Shown: positions 35,815-48,521, counted from the first letter of the stretch. The stretch: DNA of 64,000 nucleotides from Ptiloglossa arizonensis (GCF_051014685.1 NC_135059.1:6386001-6450000); one strand, 5' to 3'. Made by a program: numbers and translations. Notes: generated by a model not told the origin, from the letters alone.

Positions 35815-36195
35815 GTGTCTTTTAGAAATATTCATAACTGAACGTACACGCTTGGAGAAATTACGGGTCTTCTCGAAATATTTATAAAGAGCCGTGGAAA
35901 TTTGAATAAATCGCGCATCTTCTTGAAATACTTAGAAACGAATGAGCAATTTTCGCAAACTACGTCTTCTTGGAATATTTATAAATGAATATACAAGGTG
36001 TGGAGAAATTAGATGGTTCCTTGAAATATTTATAAACGAATATGCGAGTTCGGAGAAACTGCTTATTACCTTGAAATATTTATAAACGAACGTGCAAATT
36101 CGACGAAGCTACGATTCCTTTTGAAATATTTGTGTAAAAATTTCCAATCTTGAACGAACTGATTCTCGTCTTCAAATATATCTAAATAAATATTC
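35815..36195. repeat. Minisatellite, eight copies of ~50 bp
   Basis: GAAATATTTATAAACGAA-like words begin at about 35825, 35875, 35925, 35972, 36023, 36073, 36123 and 36173. Each is followed by a variable segment containing GGAGAAA or a variant. The period is close to 50 bp throughout although the copies have diverged. Confidence 0.88.
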
Positions 36196-36997
36196 AAAAC
36201 TGTACCAACCGGTAGTTCGAAAGAGAAATTCACGAGAAAGCTCGCATCTGTTGACGTTTTGGAATAAAAGAAAGCCTTTGATCCGAAAAATGGAGCAAAG
36301 GGACATTCGACTTGTATTCACAGTGTTGGTCCACGTGTTCTCCACGTCGGATGTGAAATCGAGAAACGTTCGACTTTCCCTCGAGGAACTTCGAAACTTG
36401 TTAAATAAGTCGGTGGTTGGTTTTCAACGCACCCCGTGCATGTGTCCGGATGTAAGGGCCGTAATGTAAATCACATGGTAATTTATGCAGGCGCCACGAG
36501 GCAATTGCGCTCAAGTCGCTGGAGCCCCCGGGACCTGCGGTTCCGTAGCTGGTTTTATTCCTCGGCGAAAATAAGGTCGCTGGGGTTATTAGCTATAATA
36601 TCAGATTTATGATTTATGTCGAACGCGCGTGGAAGGGGCGATGAGAGGCGGCCCGAGACCGGTAAAAGGATACTGCGATGAAATGTACGGGAGTATCGGT
36701 ATCTTATATCTTTCCGTGCCGCGAATATTGTTAACCTATAGAGGAAGAATCGCAATTTCAAATTTAATCGAAAATTTAACGCCTATTCGTACCAGTTTTC
36801 TCTTTGTTACGGAGACCATCGACACTCCAGTTACGTCTCACAGACTCTATCTGGTTAAGAGGCTTCAAAGATTCGGTCGACATTTGTAATTTCATTCGAT
36901 AACCGTTAAACGCTTCAAACTTTCGGATAAAACTGATTTTAATTGCGCGTTAACAGCTAGTTAAATAAAGGATAAACGTGTTGTAGACCTTTCTCGA
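36196..36997. other. Non-coding stretch, no gene recognised
   Basis: Short open frames only. No recognisable coding region, repeat or site. Confidence 0.55.
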
Positions 36998-37204
36998 TCA
37001 CCGAGAGCATCGGTTGTAAATCTGGTTAATTATCGACCGATGACGAATGCAACAACCACTTCGGACGTTCCCGTAGTCAATATCCTTAAGAGGGTTCCGA
37101 TCCGGAGATCGTAGAGGCCAATTAGGCGGACCTCGTCCTATCGACTTTTCACGAAAAGCGTACGAGTGTGGACCATCGATGCCAGAAGAAACGCGGTGGA
37201 CCAC
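36998..37204 (-). pseudogene. Fossil Tc1/mariner-superfamily transposase fragment
   Basis: A minus-strand open frame contains, in order, IDGPHSYA, IGRGPPNWPLRSPD, NPLKDIDYGNV and then unrelated sequence. This matches the layout expected around the second and third catalytic acids of insect IS630/Tc1/mariner-type transposases, where a DGxPxHY-like block is followed by WIGR-GP-WPPRSPDLNPLD and then a YLWG-like block. Decay is visible: the stretch between DG and IGRG is shortened, Leu is replaced by Arg in the SPDLNP motif, and a Lys is inserted before the catalytic-position Asp. No N-terminal domain or terminal repeats were found. It differs enough from the fossil at 21888-22190 to be a separate family or lineage. 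Confidence 0.75.
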
Positions 37205-38157
37205 CGTCGTGCATAAATCAGATAAATTGTCGTTACTCGAGAGACGGGATTTTTTAAGAGCAGCGATAAATTTTTAACCAAGAATCGACGATAAGCCGTA
37301 ACGGTTCATCGATCGTGGAAACTATTTTTCGAGTATGAAAATTTTCTTTCACGCATCCGATACGGTACGAATCAGTGAAAACTATTGCTTAAAATAACTC
37401 GTTACTTATCGTTTGTACAAAAAGAAAACGTTTCGAGAGAACTTTGTTGTATTCGACAGGACTCGTGAAATGAATGCAATTTATGCATTTTCCAAGATCG
37501 ATGCATCTTTTTTTCCAAATTCTGCATTGTGTTCGATGGAAAGACGAATCGAGCAATTTGTAAATATGTGATCTTGAGTTGATCTTGAACCTTACGATCG
37601 AACAAACTGTTCGATAGAATTTTATTATTTATTTTTAATATTTTTACTCGCGGTAGGTGTTCAAAGTTGTCAAAGTCTAACGGTGAACTGCTCCGGTATG
37701 GAAATCTCGAGAACGCGTAACCATTACGGGCCTACGCGAAGGTTCGATAAAAGGTACGGGGAAATTTTTCCCTTTGAAAAATCGTTTCACGACCACCTAT
37801 GCGATGGTAAATTTTCACGCAATAATCGGTGATCGCGGCAGCGACGTTCGGACCGTTTCCACGTTATTTATTAATATCCATAAAACACCAGCGGATAGTT
37901 CAATCGGCTCGAGCTCGGGGAAAGAAAAGGATTTTATCGATGCACCCACGTGTGCACGGTTTATACGATCGATTTAATCCAGCGGCCAGACGCGGAACAC
38001 ACCGATCGAAGCGAGCTCCGTATTTGCTGTTATGGTCGTTGAACGATCCTTGCGGTCGTCTGCATACAGAGACGCTTAAGTATACGTGTTTATTTAAGGG
38101 TGTGCCGTGAACGATTGATTCCTTTCGCTGCTTTGATCCGTGTAAAAAATTTACACA
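37205..38157. other. Non-coding stretch, no gene recognised
   Basis: AT-rich to about 37650, then mixed. No recognisable coding region. Confidence 0.55.
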
Positions 38158-38280
38158 TACAGGGTGTACCATTTTAATCGATGTATCTAGCAAACTACAT
38201 CGAGGTCGAAGCTCGAAATTATGAATGCGATAATTTGCATCTCCGAGGAGAATATTCTTAGATGGATACGTTAAGGACAA
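38158..38280. mobile_element. Possible end of a CAGGGTGTACCATTTTAA-type dispersed repeat
   Basis: CAGGGTGTACCATTTTAATC at about 38160 looks like a transposon terminus of the CAGGGTG type common in insect genomes. The following ACTACATCGAGGTCGAAGCT segment has the look of subterminal sequence. No matching opposite end was found, so this is a solo end or a chance match. Confidence 0.35.
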
Positions 38281-40375
38281 TTGAAGCTCGTTTGCGTTAT
38301 TCTAAATGGTATCTACTATCGAACAGTAGATTTTTGTAAATTCTGTTTGCAAAAGAATACTCCAAGTGTAATTTTTGCTTTATTAGAAAGAAACTGAATT
38401 TTTCAAATAGATTGTGCCAATTTCAATATTCTTTAATTTTTTCGTTTATATTTCCACATTCTCGTTTCAAAAAGAATGAATGCAACCTAACCCTATTATT
38501 AAATATCGAAAAGTAATTGAAAAATCCCAGTGGATTGCGACGCAGCCTGTTCAAACGAAACCAAACATATCTGAACCATGTGTAATTCAAAGTTTACCGA
38601 GAGTTTGGAACTAATCTCATCTCGAACCGGCAGACCCGAGAGTGTTCGTCTTCGTGTTGGCGAAGACGCGCGTACCAGTTGGCGGTGTCCGTCTCGTTGA
38701 GCATCGAAAGTTCTACCAGGAAGTTAGCGGTACGTTTCGGCACTCCCACGGGGTTAATCCGTCGACCGCGAAGCCTCGCCGCAAACACCGTAAATCAACG
38801 CGACCGCGTTTATATCAAAGTCCAGCTAGAACCGCACGACGTTGCAACGATCCCGTGGACGTTTCGCGAAAACAACAACGTTGCGCGTGGCGAATAACGC
38901 CCCGTGTTCACCGGTAGTAAATCTCGTTCGCGCGCGCGGAATTCATCGCTTTCCACGTATCCGTCGTAGAACCGGGAGGGCGTAGTGGCGTTATAATCTA
39001 GGTAACCGGGGATGCTAGCTACCGTAACAATACCACGGCCCACTAAATCCTTAAGGATCGCATTATTTCCGCTGGAGCGACGTTGTAAATCGCTGGTCGT
39101 CTCGTTTGGTTCGTCGTTCGGGCAACCCTTTCGTTCTGGCCACTGGTTTTGATCCCTCGATGGACACAGTGCCGATTGTAAATATTGTGGGATTAAAGAG
39201 AGGCCCGACGTTGTCGTCGCGCGATTTCTTCACCCTTTCGCATTATCCACGGTAGCTCGGGACTGGTTAGAAGTCGATTGTTCCTGCGTGTCACGGCGCG
39301 CGATCCCCTCTACGACTCCTCCTTCACGGCTTCTGGGTATCCAAATTGTCGTCTGGACGGTTAGAAACGAGGAATTGTACCCACGAGCCGCCGTAATTGG
39401 ACGTACGGGCCGCGATTCCGAGAATCTCGCGATTCAAGGCTTTCAACCGTGGGCGTGAAAACTCGAAACGTGTTTTTCATCGTGTTAACGCATCGATTTC
39501 TTATTTACGAGCGGTGCGATTATTGTTTCGGTTCTGCGACCGGATCCGTGAATCAGTCGAGTATATGTCAATATCGTCTTTGTTCTATGTTTCTACCGCG
39601 ACTCGAACGTGGTTTAATCTGTGGCAGAAGTGGAGGAAGCGAACCACTCGAGCCACCACGTTTCGAAAATTTCGTTACCAAATTAATAGGACCACTTTAT
39701 CTGCGATAACCTAATACAAACTAAACGTAAGATAAAAAAAAGAACGTTCAAACTCGAGAAAACGTTGAAACGAACAAGTCGTTCAACTCGTTGAAATTTG
39801 ATAGCGTTTCTTGCTAACGTGGCAATTACCCTGCTTTTCTCTAATAATTATTCCATCGTAACTTTACAAGCCCCGAGTGCTCTCCGATTATTACAGAAAT
39901 GGCGGACCAATTACGTCGAAAGTCGTAGAGTTCGTTACCAACCGGATCCCACGACTCGCGTATTTAACGATCGCGTTCAATCCGATCTAAAAAGGTTCGC
40001 GCGACCCGCCTCGAATAAATTGTCTCGATATCCATGGGAGGGTACTTCAAAGCGATCTTGGAGCGCCGAAACAAACTGGTCGATCAGGCGTTGCCACCTT
40101 CGTCGCCGAAGCTCGTCGATAAATTAAACTTCTCATGCCCGTGGAGACTGGCTGGTGCAACGAACGATGATCGTGCGCGACTCGAAACTGCAACGACCGG
40201 TCACGGGGGATTAATACGCGATTATGATAAATAAAAACCAGAATCGCGCGTGTGACGCTCTCCCCACGAGAACAAGTAGCAAATTAATTCGCGATGATAA
40301 CGCGTTATTTCCACGTTGCTCGTATAATCACCCCGCTTTCAAGTGTCATGGACCTAACGCGAGAAACGGTGATAA
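38281..40375. other. Non-coding stretch, no gene recognised
   Basis: AT-rich to about 38600 and CpG-rich after it. Several overlapping open frames of 60-110 codons, none with a recognisable domain. Confidence 0.5.
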
Positions 40376-40752
40376 AAAGGTCCGTCCCAATCGTCACCGG
40401 TCGATTTACTTTTCGAATGAAATTCAAACGGTTCGAGCGATCTTCCCGTTTCTTTTTTCACTTAAAAGTACAAACTTGGAAGTCAATAACGTAACAAAAT
40501 ATCTTCCAAATGGCCACCTCGGATTTTTGTACGGACTACCGATCTTTTCCCAAAATTGTTCACGACGTTTGCGCACAATCGCGATTCTTCGCGATACGCT
40601 CGAATATTGTGCCCGCGTTCTTTCACCGTGTACGTTCCCACGATTGATTTCCCATCCGTCTAGACGAAACGTATCGAGTTTCGAGTTAATCGGTTCGATG
40701 TTTCGAAAATAGCGCGAAATTCAAATCGACCGGTGATGATTGGGACAACCTG
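40376..40752 (+). mobile_element. Full-length CAGGGTGTCCC MITE (copy D, ~377 bp)
   Basis: The left end GTCCCAATCGTCACCGGTCG and the right end ATCGACCGGTGATGATTGGG, followed by ACAACCTG, form the family's inverted repeats. The first few bases on the left are altered. The interior matches copies A and B along its whole length. A 162-codon plus-strand open frame runs into it and shares peptides with the frame through copy B solely because of the repeat. Confidence 0.88.
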
Positions 40753-43700
40753 TAATTACCGAGATCTTGTGCCGCGTCATCGGTGGATTTCCAACGCTTC
40801 ACGGAGCAACAGTGTATCGGAAATTCCTCTTCTCATAAAGACGGTTGTGTGGGGTTCCATCGTGTTCCGAGCCAGATAATCTGAAATTGAAATTGCTACA
40901 CGTTGCTCGCGATTTCACCTCCACGGGCTCTTTCGAGATTTCCTACCCGTCTCGCCCCCTCTACCCCCCGATTCTCCCCCCTGTCGGTTCGCTGTTCCCC
41001 CGACGATGTTCCTTTTTCTTTATTTCCACGTTCACCGGAGCAAAAGGCGAGCGTTCATTGTTTGGGGCTGAGCTTACCCGGCGGAAACAAATGACCGGGC
41101 GCATAAAGTCGGGTAGCAAAAAACATCGGGTTCCTTCGTTAAAACTAATATATGTCACCATTATTTTTAATAACGCAAAAAGGGCAAGAACCATCCACTG
41201 TCGCGTAATGGGAACTTTCTGCGAGCTCTCTTTCCTCTTACCCGTGCACGCTCGCCTCTTGTGTTTCTTTTCGGTTTTTTCCTTAATTGTCGACCAGGCC
41301 CGGCAGATGGTACTGGAAGTTCGACTAACGAGGGTTGACAGAGTCATGGATCGAGGAGCCACCGTTTTACTTATCACCAGCGTTTTGTACACCGTCGTCG
41401 AGTAATTAATGGACTCGCGATCGCGGCTTCACCCCGGATACGTGCAATCGACGCGTGGCTCCGCCTAGCTGACTCGCGGTGAGTTAAACCGCGCTCGGCG
41501 GCCATTTTTTCATTCCCGTAGGGCTCACGGAATTAATACAAACACCGAGATGGAAACATTCGTTTCCTATAGTTGTTCAAGGTTACTAAGCAACGCTGCA
41601 TGGAAATCGTGTTACAGGATTATCTCAATTTTTGCACCGTGTTCTACCTAAACCTTGTTTTTAGAGTACTGTCGTATTCCTTCTTTTTTTCCCGTTCGCT
41701 ATAATTCTTAGCGATATTTAAAACGTAACTTGTACCTTTTCTAAAGTTTCAAAAGTGGTAAATTCGTAAATATCGAGAAAGCTACCGATTCGAAGATGGT
41801 ACAGATCGATACACGCGCTCGTCCACCACTGTCACCGTCGCGACGGTTTCACTCTCGAGTGGAGCCACAGCTTCGGAGATCCAACCGAAGATAGTTTCGG
41901 TCACGTCGAACGAAATTACCTTCGTAAAAATCCGCAGTGTTTGTTTTCCTACCGAAAGTGCCGCCTTCGGCCAAAGAAGCGGACGCAAGATCCATCCACG
42001 CCAAATTATGGCCAATTAACGGGGTAATTACGATCTCGGTCGGTCGATGCACACGATCGTGCGTAGATCGCGGTGCTAGCGCCACCCAAGATGGAATCGA
42101 TCTTCCCCCACGTTTGAATCGTAAATGGCTTTTTTTTACCGTGACGTATCCGCGCTATGGCGCCTTTTACGGGGACAAGTTTACGTCTCTATTAAGGCTG
42201 TTGCATGGTGGTCAGGTCTGCGCGTAACTCGGCTACCCGGCTAATCTGCTTAATGGCTTTCGTGCACGACGGTATTGCGCCGACCGAGTGCAACTGCTCA
42301 CGCAATCCCCCCCGCTGGAGATGATGCTTTCTTGCGAGAAAAGGGCGGGAGAAATTCGAAGACGCGCGAATAATGAAATTACTCGGGTGAACCGGTCGAG
42401 AAGTAAGCGAGTTTAATTTCTTTTTTTTACGAAACGTTACATTTTTACCAATCTTTCGCTACGATTCAAATTCTCCTCGTATCCTTTCGGTCGAAGGGTA
42501 GAAATACTGTCGGTTCAAATTCGAGTTTTATAAACTAAAACGACAAAGGGGAAAGGGGAAAATTGTCCACTACACATTGTTATCGGCTAGTGTTTGTAAC
42601 GCGATTACATCGTTAACGCGATACACCGTTCAGTAGCGAGGATAGACTTTTCGCATTTATCGTGGGTACGGTTTCACACTTATCGTGACAATACTGCATT
42701 GACCGAATCGATAAAAGTCCACCGCTCGAACGAAACGAAACACGAGATAGAAAACGTAGACGACACAGAGATACGAGTCTTGACATTGAGAAATTACTTT
42801 TTAATAACTTTCGCGAAACATTCACAGATACAAGTTTCCACACGTTCGCGTATAACGAGATCTGCAACGCCCGGAGTGTACGAAAAGTATATTTTTCCTT
42901 AGCTCTCGAAACGAACGAACCTATCATTCCGTTCAGTACCGTACGATTCTATGTCCACCGTATCGTAGGGTTAGGACTCCGTAGCCGAGTATTTTCAAAA
43001 ATGGAACCCCCGTGTGGATCTTGGAGGGGGGTGCGCGGTCGACGAATTCCGATTTTCACTGTAACTACCGGTCCCGTGGACCATCCGTATTCATAACCCC
43101 GGGTTTTATCTCTATTCGAGCCGGTAGCCGGGCGCAACAAATCAATTTTCACTGTAAATATATTCCCGGTGCGTGTATCGGCTACCTCGTATATATCCAG
43201 CGCGTAGGGTCTTTTTGCCCCTGTTACCGCTATCTGTTCCGTGCGCGCACGTCGAAGAAGGAAGGATCTCCCCGTTCGGAGCCCACGCTTATGTCCTCTT
43301 TGTCAGCGACGACGTCGCAATTATTTCGCTGCCACCGTAGAAGGCAACGTTAGCCTAGAGTACGCCGCGTTGAGTTAGGATACAACTCGCGGGGCCCCCG
43401 AGAGAAACCGCGGTGCCCTCGTGCGTCTGTCTCGTATATCTTATTTTCTTACGACACACGCCAGCGTCTACGGGGTACCGGGGGAACCATCTCGGATGGT
43501 TCACTGTTCCACCGTTTCGCTTTTTATCCAAGCCCGTCGCGCGCGGTTTCCACGGTTTTTCCTTCACGTTCCGGAAAATCGTTATTAAATCGAAGTTTTC
43601 GCCGAAAGAGAATGTCTACACCGGCAACCGTTCGGTGGAAATGAAATTATCGCGGCGAGTGGACGACGAAGAAGACGACGGAGGCGGAGGAAAACTACGT

Positions 43701-43974
43701 ACGCCGTTCCGCACCGGCAAGAAGATTAAAATTAACGTCATCGCGTATCGTATTTCTGCCTTTATTGTGCAATCACGACCGCCAGATTTCCTCGGCTTCT
43801 CTGCACCGAATTGCACGTTCCCGGTAAACAGGTGCCAGGGATAGGGAAGAAACTATGGTACGCGTTCCTGGTGGACCGCGAAATTGAGATTTAATTTATG
43901 TACAATATCCATCGGGTTTCCGGTTTACCGTTTTGTGGCTTCCTTCGCGCGCTACTTTCTCGTTCGAACGAACG
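40753..43974. other. Non-coding stretch, no gene recognised
   Basis: Positions 40946-40981 hold four C runs (a G-quadruplex motif on the minus strand). A minus-strand open frame at about 41905-42085 reads LASASLAEGGTFGRKTNTAD and is followed by an AAG/GTAATT donor-like site, but it lacks an acceptor or domain and is not called. Other open frames, up to 186 codons at 40845-41405 (+), overlap one another without recognisable products. Confidence 0.5.
40946..40981 (-). other. G-quadruplex-forming motif, minus strand
   Basis: On the plus strand C runs lie at 40946-40948, 40955-40959, 40964-40969 and 40976-40981, separated by 6, 4 and 6 bases. The complementary strand meets the usual four-tract G-quadruplex rule. 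Confidence 0.5.
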
Positions 43975-44475
43975 AAGGTAATAAAAGGCAAGAGAAAATC
44001 TCACCGCTTCGATCGCTCGTTAATAACTATTATACTTTAAGAGCGATTTGTCGTAACATGGATATCGGATTCTTGCAGAAAGTGCACCGCTTCGATCGCT
44101 CGCGGCGCGAAATTTAAAATTAATCTCGCAATTACGTTTCCATTCTTTCGTTAAATTGGTCTTTATCTTCTGTTCGCGTCGTGGTTTTTTTTCCATTTCG
44201 ATGGATTTGTTCTAAGTAATAAAAAGTAGAGAAAATGGCACCGTTTCGATCGTTCACGGTGAGAAATTTAAAATTAATTTCACAATTACGTTTTCGTTCT
44301 TTCGTTAAATTGGTCTTTATCTTCTGTTCGCGTCGTGGTTTCTTTTCCATTTCGATCGATTTGGTGCAGGTTGGGCATTGAACGCGATTGTAACAAGAAG
44401 AGAAAATGGCATGCTTCGATCGGTGAGAAATTTTGAATTAATTTCTTTTTCGTTTCGAGGGATTTGCCACGAGTT
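43975..44475. repeat. Tandem repeat, ~154 bp unit, two good and two decayed copies
   Basis: ATTGGTCTTTATCTTCTGTT starts at 44155 and 44309, a 154-bp step, and CGCGTCGTGGTTT follows in both. A GAAATTTAAAATTAAT segment after CGCTTCGATCG-like words marks units at about 44083 and 44240. A decayed unit lies at about 44410 and a partial one at about 43990. A further degenerate trace continues to about 44600. The minus-strand open frames across it are repeat artefacts. Confidence 0.88.
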
Positions 44476-47400
44476 GAACATCGAATGCAACTGGATTAAA
44501 AAGCAAGCGAATACTTGGCCATGCAATTATTGCACTTCCATTCCGTTACTTCGTTAAAGGGTCGTGATCTTTGTCTTTCGTCCACGTTTGGTTCGCTTCG
44601 TGCGATTCGTCGCGAATCCAAGATGGATTCCCAAAGGGAGAATTGTGATCGATTCGACGCGCAATGAGATTTCCCTCGTATCGTTTCGTCCCAACGAACG
44701 AGATCGTTTTTGTGATTTCGGGTAGTCTCCTCCAGCCGCGTCTCGAGTTGTTTGCCATCGAGCGGGTATCGCCTCGCCGTTAGCGATTCAACGTAATGCT
44801 AATTGATGTTTCGGTAAAGGATACGTTACGAACGGCTGAATATTTCACGTTTAGTGCGCAATAAATTGTCGGTTTAATCGTTGTTTATCGATCCAATAAA
44901 TACGCGTAGGTCGAGATATACGATGGGAATGGAATGAGGTCTACGCGTGAACTTCGATCTGTGCCAGGTGCAGCGTTCCATCCACGGGCATTATGGGGGC
45001 GTTGGACATTCAGTCGAGTTTTTGTAATGGTCCCCCACCCTCGACGCTTATGCGGGCGTATTCACGTCGGGTAATTCATACAAATTGATAAACTCCCGTA
45101 CACGCGACCTCCTGGCAGGATTTTGTGCGAGATTTCGAGAAATCCTCGATCTCTTCATCGCGGGGTCTAATCCTCCTTACTTATCGACCGATCCCATCGC
45201 GTGTGTTTCGAGGAGTTCCGCGGTGCTCGGTGCACGTTAAGTGCACGCGTCCGTCGTTCCCTTACCCGTAGCTTCTTTAATTCGGTGCTATCCCACGCGA
45301 TATCGATCGTAACGTTTCGGATGGAAGTACGAGGTAACAATTTCACGCGCAGGAATACTCGATTATACTCGACTCGCTCGACGTTCATCGACCATTACGC
45401 CTACCTTACGAGCATATACGACGCGTGCAGGGTATTTCGATACTTGTCTCTTTCAGCTGTACTCGACCGAGTCTACGAGTCCGCGACACTGCTCAAACAA
45501 TTGGCGACTAACTTTCTTCGAATCGGGGAATCACGGCGATCAGTTTCACCTGCGGTTTAGGATAAATCGGAGCGATCGAATTATTAGCGGTTTTAACGTA
45601 CTTGGTAACGTGTATTCGTTGCTCCGAATGTTCGTAAAGACTAACGTCCCGGTCGTTCGTGCAACGCTCATCCTTACGCACGCATACTTCCATACACGAT
45701 ACGTGGATAACAAAGACAAGGATCTTACCGACCTGCGGTTGATGATTCTAGTTGTATTTCTTCGCACGGTATACAATCCACTTTTCTTGATTTCTTTTTT
45801 TAACAGAGCAGACGTTCCAATAACTGCCTGCGTTCTTGTAATTGTCATTTAAATTAGTTTACTCGATAACGGAATCTATTACAAATATAACTTTTTAGGA
45901 ACTTGTACGATACAGTCTCCCGACGAAACATAGAAACGATCGATTCTTCGGTAACGCTAAAGATAAAAATTGAATCGATAAGTTCAACCGTTTACGAGCA
46001 AAGCTTGTACTCGTATTTCTATTCTTCGCGCGATGTGCACTCGCTGTGTGCTCGTACCTCGCAAATGAGACAGTCGATACGTATTTCACCAGGGTGGTTC
46101 ATGGAACAACGTTCGCCGTAAAATATGCATATTGCATCGGTGTCTTCAGGAGCTTCGCGAAGAACGACGATGTCGAAAATATCGGAAGATGAGTTTCGAG
46201 GCTTTTACGTTTATTTGTGGCTCCACTACGGGGAGCCAAGATATTCACTCGCGTAATTTCGGCAAGTTTATATACGAAAATATAAAATATTAAGTAAACT
46301 CACTTGTAAATATCGATTCCAAGTACCTTTCATCGAACGCGTCCCAACGCGCAACTTTCCAACTTTCTTAATTCATAAAAAATCACTTACTTCTCCGTGG
46401 GAAGAAAAACTTTCGTTTCTGCCTTTGTTACAACTATAAAAATCACGAGGGTGCCAATTTACCAGCGTGATACGCTGTTCTTTGAAACTCGATTTTATTT
46501 ACCCAAGTACACCGATTCTTTTCTAATCAATTCTTCGACAAATGAATTTTCCAACTTTCGATTCGCCTCGATTCGAAAGATCGATTATTTCAACGGGAAT
46601 CGTGGTTTGTTCGCGTTTCGCGAAAAATGATAAATTACGCGTTTCGTCGTCCACGAAAATCAACGATCGAAGGGGCTGTTCTACGGGCAAGTTTGTCCTC
46701 CCAGGGCCCGAAGAGCAATTTACTCCCGTAAAAAGTCCCGTGAAAAATCCCCCCTCATCAATTTACCGGCACCGGTCTCGTCTACCGACACTTTCCTCGG
46801 CTCCGGCCTCGTCTCGTCGAGATACTCTATATCGAGGGAGGATTTTTCTTCGTAGGCTCGCACAGGGTTACGGATCAACGAGATGCAATGATAGCAAGCT
46901 GCGCATAGCAGCTGTTACCGCGTGATAGCGCAAGGAAGGGTTTAATGTACCTCGAAGCCGAGACGAGCACGTACGCTCGCCTATCCGCTTTGCAGTTTAC
47001 CCTTCACGCGCGGCATATGGCGCACAATGATTTTTCCGTGGAGTTAATTATGCGAGACCGAGTCTACGCGGCCAAAGAGACACCGCTCGGCCGCTCTGGC
47101 TCTCTTCTCTCTTCTCTCTCTCTCTCTCTCTCCTCTCCCTTTCCAGCCAGCGGCCGTTCTTCCTGTATCTGCTTCTGCCATTTTGTTTCACGCTCGGAAT
47201 CCTATTGCATATCTGTGGGAAAATTGCGCCACAGACGAGTGACTCGGCAAAGGTGAGCCACGGCGGCGGTGAAACGTCTTGGGAATTGCTCGTCTGCTCC
47301 TGGCAGGTCTGGGGAGGACGATGCAATTTCGAGGATAATACGGTCGCCACCAGGCATCGATTTTTAACCTCGGAGCACACCGTATTCGGAGCCCGCGCTG

Positions 47401-48161
47401 TCATGGATTTTCGCGATGAAAAATCACCGTCCACCTGGTCGGATCTCGAAACGATGGATCGTCCGCTTCGAGAACAAACCTCGATGGCTTTATTCCACTC
47501 TTTCGTTTTTCAACGACTGGCCTTTCGATCGAGTCAAATATTTCCAATGCACGCTGATTACCGAAGTAAGTCCAAGCGGAGAAGAAAAGTATTCTCCATC
47601 GAAATTTTCTTTCTCGGAAATACAATTTTCAACTTTTACGAATGCAATTAATTACGATTTTGGACATCAACGATCAACTTCTTGGACATTACCGTACACT
47701 ATCCGATACCACTTGGACGTTATCGTACGATACTGATTTTATTTTTCGAAAAGCACAAGTAACGAAATAATCGAATAATCGAATACCGTCCACGAGTTGG
47801 ATAAAAGCACAAGTGAAGAAATAATGAAAATTTCGACTAATACGCTCGAGAGAAGAGAATTCCGTAAACACGATGAACATTTACCAGGCAGTGGTCGTTT
47901 CGTCGATGCCAGTGAGCGATCGTTCCCGTTCGTCGTTCGCGAATTCAATTTCCCTCGCGTGTACAACAATCCGGTTCACCTGCTCGCTCGGTTCCCTAAC
48001 AACGCGTCAACGAGACGTAGAGAAGAACCGTACCGAACAAAAGCGGCGACGATCGCGCTCTAGAGACTCATAGACGCTCGGAGTCGGGCTCAGGAACGAG
48101 GCACCTAAATCACACCCAACGTCAACGGCCGCAACAATGGCCGTCACGCGCATCCATCTTA
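44476..48161. other. Non-coding stretch, no gene recognised
   Basis: Mixed DNA with a (TC)n tract at 47098-47136. Overlapping open frames on both strands have no recognisable domain. If the candidate exons at 48.2 and 49.4 kb are real, the next downstream exon of that gene should lie here or beyond on the minus strand, but I could not find it. Confidence 0.5.
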
Positions 48162-48209
48162 TTAACGGATGTTAATCATGTCTTCAGCAACGCGTCGTCC
48201 GAGCATTAC

Positions 48210-48521
48210 CTTCGCGACCACCACGGTCGAGCATTGTTCGTGCGGGTTCAACCGAACGGAGCGCAACCCACCCCCTGGTTCCCTTGTAATAAGATACTCG
48301 CCATCTTCGTATGTAAATGCTGGCCATTCATTACGTTCCGGGCTGAATGATTGGGCCCTTTGTGGGAATCCTTTCACGACAAAAGCCGTATCATCGCTTA
48401 GGGAGCCCGCGGACAACCGGCCGGAATAATATTTGCGCGGGCTTACCGGAATCGAACCCGATTCGGAGAACGATCTGCGGTTGGTCCTTCGATCTCCCGA
48501 TCGAGAAACCGAGTCACCCAC
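48210..48521 (-). CDS. Candidate internal coding exon of an unidentified host gene
   Basis: On the minus strand this stretch is open and its composition is unlike the Arg/Ser-rich chance frames around it. It contains, in order, RRSFSESGSIPVSPRKYYS, LSDDTAFVVKGFPQRAQSF, NEWPAFTYEDGEYLITR and SVRLNPHEQCSTVVVAK. The codons are varied and not dominated by CGN/TCG. After the last Lys codon comes AAG/GTAATG, a good splice donor at 48209. The frame stays open upstream to about 48570, so the 5' boundary is uncertain. One possible acceptor is the CCGCAG at 48475-48480, although its pyrimidine tract is poor. Ser-rich segments with Arg two or three residues before Ser suggest a regulatory, phosphorylatable region of a cytoplasmic protein. 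I do not recognise the family. Length alone is not evidence, since chance frames of this size are common here; the call rests on composition and the donor. Confidence 0.42.

Noticed and set aside
41905..42085. Minus-strand segment reading LASASLAEGGTFGRKTNTAD before an AAG/GTAATT donor-like site
   Set aside because: A single donor match is weak evidence, no acceptor or start could be supported, and another frame is equally open.
48440..48470. GGGTTCGATTCCGG on the minus strand considered as a tRNA T-arm
   Set aside because: The flanking stem does not pair and no acceptor, D or anticodon arms can be drawn; it lies within the candidate coding exon.
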